Assembly (NCBI GenBank): GCA_963819855.1
Contig: CAWFYC010000022.1
Coordinates: 62,001-126,000 of the forward strand
DNA: 64,000 nt
Origin: JAMXLO01 sp963819855
Lineage (GTDB): Bacteria; Pseudomonadota; Alphaproteobacteria; Acetobacterales; Acetobacteraceae
Reading direction: 5' to 3'
The notes under the pieces were generated by a model that saw only the letters and a program-made list of their open reading frames with translations, was not told where the DNA came from and did no database searches. Position numbers and translations under genes: made by a program. Below are positions 53,947-62,057 of the stretch, one piece after another. Every line of letters begins with the position of its first letter. The first letter of the stretch is position 1.

Positions 53947-55362
53947 ATGGACCAGACGCACGATCCTGACGCCGGCGCACGCGCCGCCCTGCGCATCATC
54001 GGCCCCGATGCCGCGAATTGGGTGCCTGATCGCCTTGGCGTCGACCACAACGTTGCCATCATCGGCGGCGGCCAGAGCGGCAGCACGCTGGCGTTCGCGC
54101 TGCGCCGCGCCGGGATCGGCAAGGTCGCCATCCTGGAATCCGCGCCGGACGAACGGAGCACTGGCATCTGGCTGACCGCGGCGCGGATGAACATGTTGCG
54201 CACCCCGAAGGGCCTGCCTGGCCCCGAATACGGCATCCCGGCGCTGAGTTTCCAGGCTTGGTACGAAGCGCGCCACGGGCAGGAAGCGTACGACGCGATC
54301 GAGCGCATTGCGCGCACCGACTGGGCCGAATACATCATCTGGTTCAAGCATTTCCTCGGCATCGAGCCGCGCTACGGCACGCTGGTGACGCGGATCGAGC
54401 CGGAGGCCGACCATTTCCGGCTGCATCTCGAAACCACGAACGGCGCGGCCAGCGAAACCGCGCGCAAGATCATCATCGCCACCGGCTTCCGCGGCGGCGG
54501 CGACAAGTACACGCCGGAGGTGCTGACCCGGAACCTGCCGCCGTCCCGCTACGCGCATACCGAGGATGCGATCGACTTTGCCGCGCTACGCGGCAAGATC
54601 GTCGGCGTGATCGGCGCAGCCGCTTCCGCGTTCGACGCTGCCGGCGTGGCGCTTGAACACGGCGCCGCGGCGGTGCACCTGTTCTGCCGGCGCGACACGC
54701 CCGCCGCAATTCCGGTGATCGGCGCACGGTTCTTTCCCGGTGCGATCGACAACTTCCACCGGCTACCGGATGCCGATCGGTGGCTCCACGCGGTCCGCTT
54801 CTTCCGCGCCGGCTCGATGCCGACCAACGACGCGATCGAGCGCGCGGTGAAATTCCCCAATTTCCACCTGCATCTTTCCGCGCCATGGAGCAACGCAGCG
54901 GAACGCGACGGCCAGGTCGAGTCGACGATCAATGGCACGACCTACCGGCTCGACTACGTGATCGCCGGCAGCGGCTATACCGGCGATCTCGCCGCCCGGC
55001 CGGAGCTGCGGGATTTCGACGGCCGGATCATGCGCTGGCGCGACCGCTACACGCCGCCACCGGACCAGCAGGACGAATTGCTCGGCGCCTATCCTTATCT
55101 GGGCGCTGGACACGAGCTGATCGAGAAGACGCCGGGCACCGCGCCGCTGTTGAAGCACATCCACGTGCAGAACCCGTCCGGCTTCGTCAGCCTGGGCCTG
55201 CCGATCGGCGACATCCCCTGCATGAAGCGGGAAATTCCCGCGGTGGTGGCGCGCATCGGCGCCGACCTGTTCGACGCCGACATCGAAGCGCTGCGGGTGC
55301 GCATGGTAGGCGATGTGCCCCCAGCCTTCACCGACGAAATCTACCGCGCAGCCGTCAGGTAG
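53947..55362 (+). CDS. FAD/NAD(P)-dependent monooxygenase-like oxidoreductase
   Basis: A 471-residue flavoprotein of the FMO/Baeyer-Villiger-like fold. The FAD motif is VAIIGGGQSGSTLAFALRRA and the NADP-type motif is VGVIGAAASAFDAAGVALEH, with ATGF in the strand before it. It likely hydroxylates or oxidises an organic substrate. The ATG follows AGGAGGCAACAC. It sits in a run of catabolic-type genes with palindromic repeats on both sides; the substrate is unknown. Confidence 0.83.
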   Translation: MDQTHDPDAGARAALRIIGPDAANWVPDRLGVDHNVAIIGGGQSGSTLAFALRRAGIGKVAILESAPDERSTGIWLTAARMNMLRTPKGLPGPEYGIPALSFQAWYEARHGQEAYDAIERIARTDWAEYIIWFKHFLGIEPRYGTLVTRIEPEADHFRLHLETTNGAASETARKIIIATGFRGGGDKYTPEVLTRNLPPSRYAHTEDAIDFAALRGKIVGVIGAAASAFDAAGVALEHGAAAVHLFCRRDTPAAIPVIGARFFPGAIDNFHRLPDADRWLHAVRFFRAGSMPTNDAIERAVKFPNFHLHLSAPWSNAAERDGQVESTINGTTYRLDYVIAGSGYTGDLAARPELRDFDGRIMRWRDRYTPPPDQQDELLGAYPYLGAGHELIEKTPGTAPLLKHIHVQNPSGFVSLGLPIGDIPCMKREIPAVVARIGADLFDADIEALRVRMVGDVPPAFTDEIYRAAVR

Positions 55363-55400
55363 CGCCACAAGTGCCGATGGCACCGCGGTGCGCCGCTAAG

Positions 55401-55475
55401 GATGTCATTCCCGCGAACGCGGGAACCCAGGGAAGCCGCACAGTGCCTGGGTCCCCGCTTTCGCGGGGATGACAA
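55401..55475. repeat. REP-like palindromic unit
   Basis: ATGTCATTCCCGCGAACGCG opens the unit and CGCTTTCGCGGGGATGACAA closes it, so the ends GTCAT and ATGAC are inverted. Between them is GGGAACCCAGG and CCTGGGTCCCC, a second inverted pair. It is of the same family as the units at 22.1 and 53.8 kb and lies between converging genes, where it could end transcription from both sides. Confidence 0.7.
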
Positions 55476-55485
55476 TAGGGCGGGT

Positions 55486-56349
55486 TCAGCGACCGCGCAC
55501 CTTGTACCACGGATGCGCCGTCCCCGGCGTCCTGACCCGCAGCGTATAGACAGACGTGCTGGCGGTGAGGAACAAGGTGCGCAAATCCGGACCGCCGAAC
55601 GCAACGTTGGCGCACACCTCGGGCATCTCGATGATGCCGATCTTCGACCCGTCCGGCGCGAACACCCACACGCCGCCGGTGCCGGTGCAGAACACCCGCC
55701 CAGCCTGATCCACCTTCATGCCATCCGGCACGCCGTTGGTGCCGTCGGCCGACATGTCGGCGAACACGCGCCGTCGCACCATGTTGCCCGCAGCGTCGAG
55801 TTCCACCGCGTGGATGTACTGGCACCACCGCGTGTTCGCGATGTAGAGCGTGCGCTCGTCCGGCGACAGCGCCAGGCCGTTGGGGTACTCCACCTGCACC
55901 GCCAGGCTCACCGTGCCGTCCGGCGCGATGCGGTACACCGCCGCATCCAGCTCGCGTTCCGCCATCGGCACGCGATAGCCCGGATCGGTGAAGTACAGCG
56001 AGCCGTTGGAATGGCAGATCACGTCGTTCGGCCGGTTCAGCTTCTTGCCCTCGAAGCGATCCGCCAGTGTCGTCACCGCACCGTTCGCATCGAGCCGCGT
56101 CACCATGCGGCCATCGCCCTCGCACTGGACCAGCCGTCCCTGTAGATCGAACGTCGTGCCGTTGCCGCCGATCGTCTTGCGCACCACCTCCGGCTTCTGC
56201 CCGAGTACCATGCGGTACAGCAGGTTCTGGCGGATATCGACGAAGTAATAGAACCCATCGGGGTGCCACAACGGTCCCTCGGTGAACACGAACCCGCCCG
56301 CCACCTTCTCAAGCTGCGTCGTCTCGAGGACATCGGACAATCCGGCCAT
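55486..56349 (-). CDS. SMP-30/gluconolactonase (LRE) family lactonase
   Basis: A 287-residue six-bladed beta-propeller enzyme. Metal-site residues are in FTEGPLWHPDG, LNRPNDVICHSNGSLYFTDP, EYPNGLALSPDE and GVPDGMKVDQAG. The family hydrolyses sugar or other lactones and may act as arylesterase. The ATG at 56349 gives MAGLSDVLETTQ. It is divergent from the cyclase gene with a gap of about 65 bases. Confidence 0.9.
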   Translation of the reverse strand: MAGLSDVLETTQLEKVAGGFVFTEGPLWHPDGFYYFVDIRQNLLYRMVLGQKPEVVRKTIGGNGTTFDLQGRLVQCEGDGRMVTRLDANGAVTTLADRFEGKKLNRPNDVICHSNGSLYFTDPGYRVPMAERELDAAVYRIAPDGTVSLAVQVEYPNGLALSPDERTLYIANTRWCQYIHAVELDAAGNMVRRRVFADMSADGTNGVPDGMKVDQAGRVFCTGTGGVWVFAPDGSKIGIIEMPEVCANVAFGGPDLRTLFLTASTSVYTLRVRTPGTAHPWYKVRGR

Positions 56350-56415
56350 GGTTGCTTCCTCCCGTGCGATGCGTGAGCGTAGCATCGCCACTCACCAGCC
56401 GCGAAGGCCACGCAC

Positions 56416-57105
56416 ATGGAACTGATCGACCTCAGCCGCGAGCTGTTCCACCGCACCCAGACCCATCCGTCGCATCCGCCGGTCATCGTCACGGTGTGGG
56501 GCGATCACTCCGAGAAGAAGATCGCCGGCAACACGGTGTTCACCTCGAAGGCGCTGTCGATCGCGCTGTCGGATCATGCCGGCACGCATGTCGATGCGCC
56601 GGTGCACTTCGATCCGCGACCCGGTGCACTGTCGATCGACGAAGTGCCGCTGGAGAATTTCTATACGTCGGCGATCTGTCTCGACCTGTCGCACGTGCCG
56701 CTGAAGCACGCGATCACGGTGCCGGAGATGGAGGCGGCGCTCGACCGATCAGGCCAGGACATCCGTCCGCGCGATACCGTGCTGATCTATATGGCGACCA
56801 ACGATCGGCTGCTCGGCAAGCCGGGCTATCTGCACGACTTCCCCGGTCTGGCACTGGAATCGGTGCACTGGCTGGCGGACCGCGGCATCCTGATGTTCGG
56901 CGTCGAGGCGATCAGTCCGGCGCCGGAGGGCGAGCCCAACTACCTCGCGCACATGGCGTGTGCCGAACGCGGCATCACGCACATGGAGTGCCTCGCGAAC
57001 CTGGACAAGCTGGTGGGGCGCGGACGCTTTCGCTTCATCGGCTTCCCGTTGAAGATACGCGGCGGCACGGCAAGCCCGATCCGTGCCGTTGCAGTGTTCG
57101 AGTGA
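56416..57105 (+). CDS. Cyclase-family (kynurenine formamidase-like) hydrolase
   Basis: A 229-residue metal-dependent hydrolase. The signature is DHAGTHVDAPVHF (HxGTHxDxPxH), which binds the metal, and the C-terminal REGISHxE-like region reads ERGITHMECLANLDKL. Members include kynurenine formamidase, isatin hydrolase and polyketide cyclases. The next gene starts nine bases or less after its stop, so the pair is an operon. The substrate is not determined by sequence alone. Confidence 0.87.
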   Translation: MELIDLSRELFHRTQTHPSHPPVIVTVWGDHSEKKIAGNTVFTSKALSIALSDHAGTHVDAPVHFDPRPGALSIDEVPLENFYTSAICLDLSHVPLKHAITVPEMEAALDRSGQDIRPRDTVLIYMATNDRLLGKPGYLHDFPGLALESVHWLADRGILMFGVEAISPAPEGEPNYLAHMACAERGITHMECLANLDKLVGRGRFRFIGFPLKIRGGTASPIRAVAVFE

Positions 57106-57110
57106 TCGCC

Positions 57111-58088
57111 ATGACAATTCGCACGCGCCTGACCGAACGGCTCAACATCGAGCATCCGATCCTGAATGCCCCGATGGGTGGCGCGGCCGGTGGCAGGCTT
57201 GCCGCCGCTGTCACCGCGGCCGGCGGGCTCGGTCTGATCGGTGGCGGTTCCTCCGATGCGCAATGGCTCGCACGGGAGTTCGCCGAGGCCGGCAACGCGC
57301 GCGTCGGCTGCGGTTTCATCACCTGGGCGCTGGCGAAGCAGCCTGCCGTACTGGATGCGGCGCTGGCGCACGCGCCGGCCGCGGTGATGCTGTCGTTCGG
57401 CGATCCGAGCCCGTTCGCTTCCGCCATCAAGGCTGCAGGACGGCTGCTGATCTGCCAGGTGCAGGACATGCGGCACGCTGAAACTGCACTGGACGTCGGC
57501 GCCGACATCATCGTCGCCCAGGGCACCGAGGCTGGCGGCCACGGTGCAAAACGCGCGACCATGACGCTGGTGCCCGAGGTCGCCGATCTGCTGGCGCGGC
57601 GTAGCCCCGCCACGCTGCTGGTAGCCGCCGGCGGCATCGCCGACGGCCGCGGCCTTGCTGCCGCGTTGATGCTGGGTGCCGATGGCGTGCTGGTGGGTTC
57701 GCGCCTGTGGGCCAGTCCCGAGGCGCTGGTCCACCCGAACCTGCAACGTGCCGCGCTGGCCGGCAACGGCGACGGAACACTGCGGCAGTCCGCCGGCGAC
57801 GTCGCTCGCGGAGCCGCCTGGCCCGCCGAGTTCACCGGACGCGTGCTGGGCAACAGCTTCACCGACCGCTGGGCCGGCAAGGAGGATGAACTGCGCCTGG
57901 TGGCCGAGGAACTGCAGCCCGCCTATATGCAGGCGATCGCCGATGCCGATGCCGACAAGATCGCGGTCTATGTCGGTGAGGTCATCGGGATCATGGACCA
58001 GCTCGTTCCGGCAGCCGACAGCATCCGCGCGATGGCCGCGCAGGCGGAGGAGTTGCTCAGCAGCCGCGCCGGAGTTACGGCGAGATAA
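57111..58088 (+). CDS. Nitronate monooxygenase (2-nitropropane dioxygenase family)
   Basis: A 325-residue FMN TIM-barrel enzyme. It opens LNIEHPILNAPMGGAAGG. The FMN-binding stretch is IIVAQGTEAGGHGAKRATMT with the catalytic histidine in GGHG, then LLVAAGGIADGRGLAAALML and GVLVGSRLWAS. It oxidises nitronates or related alkyl compounds. The ATG at 57111 is used; a GTG at 57102 overlapping the cyclase stop is also possible. It ends the forward half of the catabolic cluster. Confidence 0.9.
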   Translation: MTIRTRLTERLNIEHPILNAPMGGAAGGRLAAAVTAAGGLGLIGGGSSDAQWLAREFAEAGNARVGCGFITWALAKQPAVLDAALAHAPAAVMLSFGDPSPFASAIKAAGRLLICQVQDMRHAETALDVGADIIVAQGTEAGGHGAKRATMTLVPEVADLLARRSPATLLVAAGGIADGRGLAAALMLGADGVLVGSRLWASPEALVHPNLQRAALAGNGDGTLRQSAGDVARGAAWPAEFTGRVLGNSFTDRWAGKEDELRLVAEELQPAYMQAIADADADKIAVYVGEVIGIMDQLVPAADSIRAMAAQAEELLSSRAGVTAR

Positions 58089-58100
58089 GAGAAGCGTCTG

Positions 58101-58829
58101 TCATCGTGGCTGAGTCATGGGCGCGAAGTCGGGTCCGATCTGCAGGTTTATGAATCCCGCCCCGCCGCCGGCGCTATCCCGCCCTACGCCAAGGCGGAGC
58201 TTGAGCGGTGTTCCTCCGCTTGTCTTGCCGCCGAACTGGACCCCACCGCCCGAGGCGAAATACTTCATCTCGTTCGCATAGGCATCCTTGTCGAGGTAGA
58301 GATACAGATGCACGTCCAGATCGGAGGCAAACGGAAAACGCTTGCCGACCTTGATCGCCGGCGAGGGCACTCCGAATCCCGCGATCAGGTCATCGGGTGC
58401 GGGTGGCACGAAAGTCCCCGATGAGTCGATCTTCCCTCGCGACACCGGACCTCCGGTCACGGGGTTCCGCTGTGCGCCGGGGACGTCGGACCACGCGAGG
58501 GTCGGACCCGCCAGTCGCAACAACCCGTACAGCGTGTCCCAGTCATCGGGCTGCAGAGCGTTCAGAAAGCTTGGCGCCGCCGCCTGTGGGGCAAGCCGTG
58601 GATTCAATCGAAACTGCTGGCTCAGTGCTCCACAGGCAGTCATGAACGCATCATCACAGTCGTGGAGTTGCAGGCCGCGCACCTGGCAGTCCCAGCCCAT
58701 GAGGCACCAGCCAAGGCGGCTCTGGGCGAATGGGGACAGCGTCAGATCGGGACCGAACAGGCTGGACGGCCGATAACCTGCCTGTGTGCCGGCATCAGGT
58801 GCAGCAGACTGCGTTGGAGCATCAGACAT
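58101..58829 (-). CDS. Hypothetical protein of unknown family
   Basis: A 242-residue protein that I do not recognise. It opens MSDAPTQSAAPDAGTQAGYR with a disordered start. Notable parts are SRLGWCLMGWDCQVRGLQLH, with three cysteines in the first third, and DDAFMTACGALSQQF. The second half is glycine-rich with beta-strand alternation (SDLDVHLYLYLDKDAYANEM; FASGGGVQFGG). There is no signal peptide or membrane helix. The ATG at 58829 follows AGAGGATTGG. It is convergent with the nitronate monooxygenase gene and its start faces away from it. A viral or secreted-protein-like beta fold is conceivable but unsupported. Confidence 0.6.
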   Translation of the reverse strand: MSDAPTQSAAPDAGTQAGYRPSSLFGPDLTLSPFAQSRLGWCLMGWDCQVRGLQLHDCDDAFMTACGALSQQFRLNPRLAPQAAAPSFLNALQPDDWDTLYGLLRLAGPTLAWSDVPGAQRNPVTGGPVSRGKIDSSGTFVPPAPDDLIAGFGVPSPAIKVGKRFPFASDLDVHLYLYLDKDAYANEMKYFASGGGVQFGGKTSGGTPLKLRLGVGRDSAGGGAGFINLQIGPDFAPMTQPR

Positions 58830-58929
58830 CCAATCCTCTTGGCTCTGCCTGGGATCAATTGCGGTCCGAGCAATAGCGAAAGCCGTGCGCAATCGCACTC
58901 GGCATTTTTGGCGGCCAAAATTCGGCCTG

Positions 58930-59430
58930 TCAGTTTCCGCGCTTGACGATCGGTGCGACGAACTGCGGCTCGGTGTCCCAGGGAAACAGGATCCAGGTGT
59001 CCTGCGACACCTCGGTGATGAACGTGTCCACCGTCCCGCGTCCCTCCGGCTTGGCATAGACAGTGGCGAAATGCGCCCGCGGCAGCAGCGCCCGCACGGC
59101 GCGAGCGGTGGCCCCGGTATCCACAAGGTCATCGACGATCAGAAACCCGGCCCCGTCCCCCGCCGCGGCCGGCGGCTTGATCACCAACGGCTCGCCTCCC
59201 TTCGATTCCTCGATCAGCGTGCCGCCGCCCGCGGCCGCGTAGGAGACCATCGACACGCTCTCCACCAGCCGCACGTCCAACTCGCGAGCGATAATCGCCG
59301 CCGGGATCAGCCCGCCGCGAGTGATCGCGACGATGCCCGCGAACGGGCCCCTGTCCATCAGCCGCCACGCCAGCGCGCGGGCGTCGCGGTGCAACTGATC
59401 CCACGACACCGCGTAGTAGTGCGCCGCCAT
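58930..59430 (-). CDS. gpt: Xanthine-guanine phosphoribosyltransferase
   Basis: A 166-residue PRTase that salvages guanine and xanthine. The PRPP-binding loop is GFLIVDDLVDTGATAR, an earlier loop is AITRGGLIPAAIIA, and the C-terminal phrase WILFPWDTEP is specific for Gpt. Its start overlaps the stop of the tRNA-binding-protein gene by one base (TGATG). Confidence 0.94.
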   Translation of the reverse strand: MAAHYYAVSWDQLHRDARALAWRLMDRGPFAGIVAITRGGLIPAAIIARELDVRLVESVSMVSYAAAGGGTLIEESKGGEPLVIKPPAAAGDGAGFLIVDDLVDTGATARAVRALLPRAHFATVYAKPEGRGTVDTFITEVSQDTWILFPWDTEPQFVAPIVKRGN

Positions 59431-59771
59431 CAGAACAGCTTGCCGCCGTTCGGTACCTTGAAGTCGGGCTTGACCAGCACGACCGCGCCCTCCTCGTCCG
59501 GCATGCCCAGTGTCAGCACCTCGCTGATGAATGGGCCGATCTGACGCGGCGGAAAGTTCACCACCGCGCAGACCTGCCGGCCGATGAGCTGATCGGGCCG
59601 ATAGTGCACGGTAAGCTGCGCCGAGGACCGCTTGCTGCCGATCTCCGGGCCGAAGTCGATGACCAACTGGTACGCCGGCTTGCGCGCCTGCGGGAACGGC
59701 TGCGCGTCGGTGATAGTGCCGACACGAATATCGACCCGTTCGAAGTCGCTATAGGCGATCGTTTCGGCCAT
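59430..59771 (-). CDS. csaA: tRNA-binding domain protein CsaA
   Basis: A 113-residue OB-fold protein of the EMAPII/CsaA type. Typical text is FERVDIRVGTITDAQPFPQA, KPAYQLVIDFGPEIGSKRSS and GRQVCAVVNFPPRQIGPF. It binds tRNA and has chaperone-like activity in some species. It is the promoter-proximal member of the csaA-gpt pair, divergent from the gamma-glutamyltransferase gene. Confidence 0.92.
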   Translation of the reverse strand: MAETIAYSDFERVDIRVGTITDAQPFPQARKPAYQLVIDFGPEIGSKRSSAQLTVHYRPDQLIGRQVCAVVNFPPRQIGPFISEVLTLGMPDEEGAVVLVKPDFKVPNGGKLF

Positions 59772-59905
59772 CGGCCGCGCTCCAGTGGCTTGCCACCGGC
59801 TTGCTCCGGTGGTCAGTGATCGGTTGCTGCGTCATACTGGCGGACTTGCCGATCCCTGACCACCGGGTCAAGCCCGGTGGCAAGCCAACTGGAGCGACCC
59901 GAAGA

Positions 59906-61504
59906 ATGCGCGATTACCACCTGCCTGGCCGCAGCCCTGTCTACGCGACGCATGGCATGGCCGCCACCTCGATGCCGGCCGCCACGCTGACCGCCCTCGA
60001 TGTACTGCGCGCCGGCGGTAATGCACTGGATGCGGCGGTCGCGGCATGCGCGGTGCTGTGCGTGATCGAGCCGCAATCGACCGGCATCGGCGGCGACTGC
60101 TTCTGCCTCTATGCGCCGGCCGGCGCCGGCAAGGTGGTCGCACTCAACGGCTCCGGTCGCGCGCCGGCAGCAGCCACGATCGACTGGTACGAACAGCACG
60201 GCATCGCCGCGCTGGAGAACACCTCGGCGCACGCCGTCACCGTCCCGGGCGCGATCAACGCCTGGGAGACGCTGCTGAAGGCGCATGGCCGCAAGGGGCT
60301 GGACGAACTATTGCAGCCGGCGATCCGCTTCGCGGCCGACGGCTGGCCGGTGCACTCGAAGGTCGCGTGGGACTGGAAGCGGTCCGAGGCCAAACTGCGC
60401 AAGAACGGTGCGCACGCGTTCCTGCCGAACGGCGTCGCACCAAACCCTGGCGACATCTTTCGCAATCCCGCGCTGGCCGAGACGCTGCGCGGCATCGCGG
60501 GCCACGGCGCCAAGGCGTTCTACGAAGGACCGGTCGCGGCGGATATCGTCGCCACGCTGCGTGCGCGTGGCGGTCTTCACACCGAGGAGGATTTCGCCGC
60601 CGGCCTCGCCAACGCCGATTTCGTCGAACCGATCACGCTGAACTGGCATGGCTACGACGTGTATCAATGCCCGCCCAACGGCCAGGGCATCGTCGGCCTG
60701 ATGATCCTGGGCATGCTTGGCGGGCTGCCGTCAGCCCCCGACGGTGCATTGAGTGCGCTGCGCTACCACCGCCACATCGAGGCCGCGCGACTCGCCTATC
60801 GCGACCGCGACGCCTTTATCGCCGATCCGTCGCAGGTCGATGTGCCGGTGAAGAAGCTGCTGAGCGGCAAGTACTTGTCCGACCTGCGCGCCCTGATCGA
60901 CGACACCAGGTCGCTACGGTCGCTGCCGTCCGCCGGCGAGGCGCTGCTGCCACCGCATCGCGACACGATCTATCTTTGCGTGGTCGATCAGGACGGCAAC
61001 GCGTGCAGCTTCATCAACTCGCTGTTCGAGGGTTTTGGCTCGGCGATCCTGGCCGAGCGCTCCGGCGTGATGCTGCAGAACCGCGGCTTCGGCTTCCGTG
61101 TCGAGCGCGACCATCCCAACTGCATCGCCCCGCGCAAGCGGCCGATGCACACGATCATTCCCGGCATGGTGATGCAGGACGGCAAGGCGGTGATGCCATA
61201 CGGCGTGATGGGCGGGCACTTCCAGCCGATGGGGCATTCGCTGTTCCTCACCAACATGCTGGAATACGGCCTCGACATTCAGGAGGCGATCGACCTGCCA
61301 CGGCTGTTCCCGTTGAAGGGCAAGGTGCAGATCGAACGCGGCATTCCGCGCGACATCGGCGACGCGCTGGTGCGCCTGGGGCACGGGCTGGAAGCGGTAG
61401 AACGTCCCCATGGTGGCGGCCAGGCGATCTGGATCGACCGCTCGCGCGGCTGTCTGATCGGCGGGTCCGAACCGCGCAAGGACGGACTGGCGCTGGGGTA
61501 CTGA
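59906..61504 (+). CDS. Gamma-glutamyltransferase family protein
   Basis: A 532-residue Ntn-hydrolase precursor. Self-cleavage should occur before Thr354 in HRDTIYLCVVDQDGN, giving the two subunits. Substrate-binding text includes NGSGRAPAAATI, CPPNGQGIVGLMILGMLG, and, in the small subunit, SFINSLFEGFGSAI and GVMGGHFQPMGH. I see no clear signal peptide with ATG at 59906, so it may be cytoplasmic, as in cephalosporin-acylase or YwrD-like members. GAAGA lies upstream. It starts a run with the toxin-antitoxin pair and the amidase. Confidence 0.9.
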   Translation: MRDYHLPGRSPVYATHGMAATSMPAATLTALDVLRAGGNALDAAVAACAVLCVIEPQSTGIGGDCFCLYAPAGAGKVVALNGSGRAPAAATIDWYEQHGIAALENTSAHAVTVPGAINAWETLLKAHGRKGLDELLQPAIRFAADGWPVHSKVAWDWKRSEAKLRKNGAHAFLPNGVAPNPGDIFRNPALAETLRGIAGHGAKAFYEGPVAADIVATLRARGGLHTEEDFAAGLANADFVEPITLNWHGYDVYQCPPNGQGIVGLMILGMLGGLPSAPDGALSALRYHRHIEAARLAYRDRDAFIADPSQVDVPVKKLLSGKYLSDLRALIDDTRSLRSLPSAGEALLPPHRDTIYLCVVDQDGNACSFINSLFEGFGSAILAERSGVMLQNRGFGFRVERDHPNCIAPRKRPMHTIIPGMVMQDGKAVMPYGVMGGHFQPMGHSLFLTNMLEYGLDIQEAIDLPRLFPLKGKVQIERGIPRDIGDALVRLGHGLEAVERPHGGGQAIWIDRSRGCLIGGSEPRKDGLALGY

Positions 61505-61519
61505 AAGAGAGGCACTGCC

Positions 61520-61720
61520 ATGCCGACGGATACATCGTCGCTGTTGCAAAAAATCCGCTCGCTGCCGCCGGAGCGCATTGTCGAGGTGGAGGATTTCGTT
61601 GAATTCATCCGACTGCGCGAACAGGAGCGGGCGCTGACCAGAGCCGCGACAGCCGCCAGCGTCGCCGTTTTCGCCGCGATCTGGAGCAATCCGGACGACG
61701 ACGTGTACGATGCCTTATGA
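61520..61720 (+). CDS. Antitoxin-like small protein (DUF2281 type)
   Basis: A 66-residue protein, MPTDTSSLLQKIRSLPPERI, then VEVEDFVEFIRLREQ and an acidic tail NPDDDVYDAL. The LPPERIVEVEDFVEFI pattern is that of small antitoxins of the DUF2281/YhfG-like kind. It starts 15 bases after the gamma-glutamyltransferase gene and overlaps the toxin start by eleven bases, as expected for a toxin-antitoxin pair. Confidence 0.78.
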   Translation: MPTDTSSLLQKIRSLPPERIVEVEDFVEFIRLREQERALTRAATAASVAVFAAIWSNPDDDVYDAL

Positions 61721-62057
61721 CTTCGGCGATATCGTCCTGGTGCCATTTCCATTCACCAGCCAGACCACTTCAAAGCGGCGACCTGCGGTAGTCGTCAGTC
61801 GCCGCTCATACAACACGGCCCGGCCCGACGTCGTGGTGATGGCGATCACCAGTCAAGTTCGGCTGGCACAGGGCCACTCTGACGCTGTGATCCGCGAATG
61901 GGAGACCGCAAGCCTGCTTAAACCATCTGTCGTGAAGCCCGTCTTCGCCACGATCGAACAAGCGCTCGTCCTGCGTCGCCTTGGAAGACTGTCCGAGGCG
62001 GATCAGGCTTCCCTTCGACAGGTGATTGCCGCGATATTGGGGATTGGAGACCCATGA
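61710..62057 (+). CDS. MazF/PemK-family toxin (endoribonuclease)
   Basis: A 115-residue protein with the PemK/MazF barrel pattern: MPYDFGDIVLVPFPFTSQTT, KRRPAVVVSR, and VVVMAITSQVR with PSVVKPVFATIEQALVLRRLG. The family cuts mRNA at short sequences and is held inactive by its antitoxin. Its stop overlaps the amidase start (ATGA), so the pair is embedded in a metabolic run and translationally coupled to it. Confidence 0.85.
   Translation: MPYDFGDIVLVPFPFTSQTTSKRRPAVVVSRRSYNTARPDVVVMAITSQVRLAQGHSDAVIREWETASLLKPSVVKPVFATIEQALVLRRLGRLSEADQASLRQVIAAILGIGDP

Noticed and set aside
60046..61602. A 518-residue forward reading overlapping the gamma-glutamyltransferase gene
   Set aside because: Out of frame with a fully conserved enzyme; no motif of its own.
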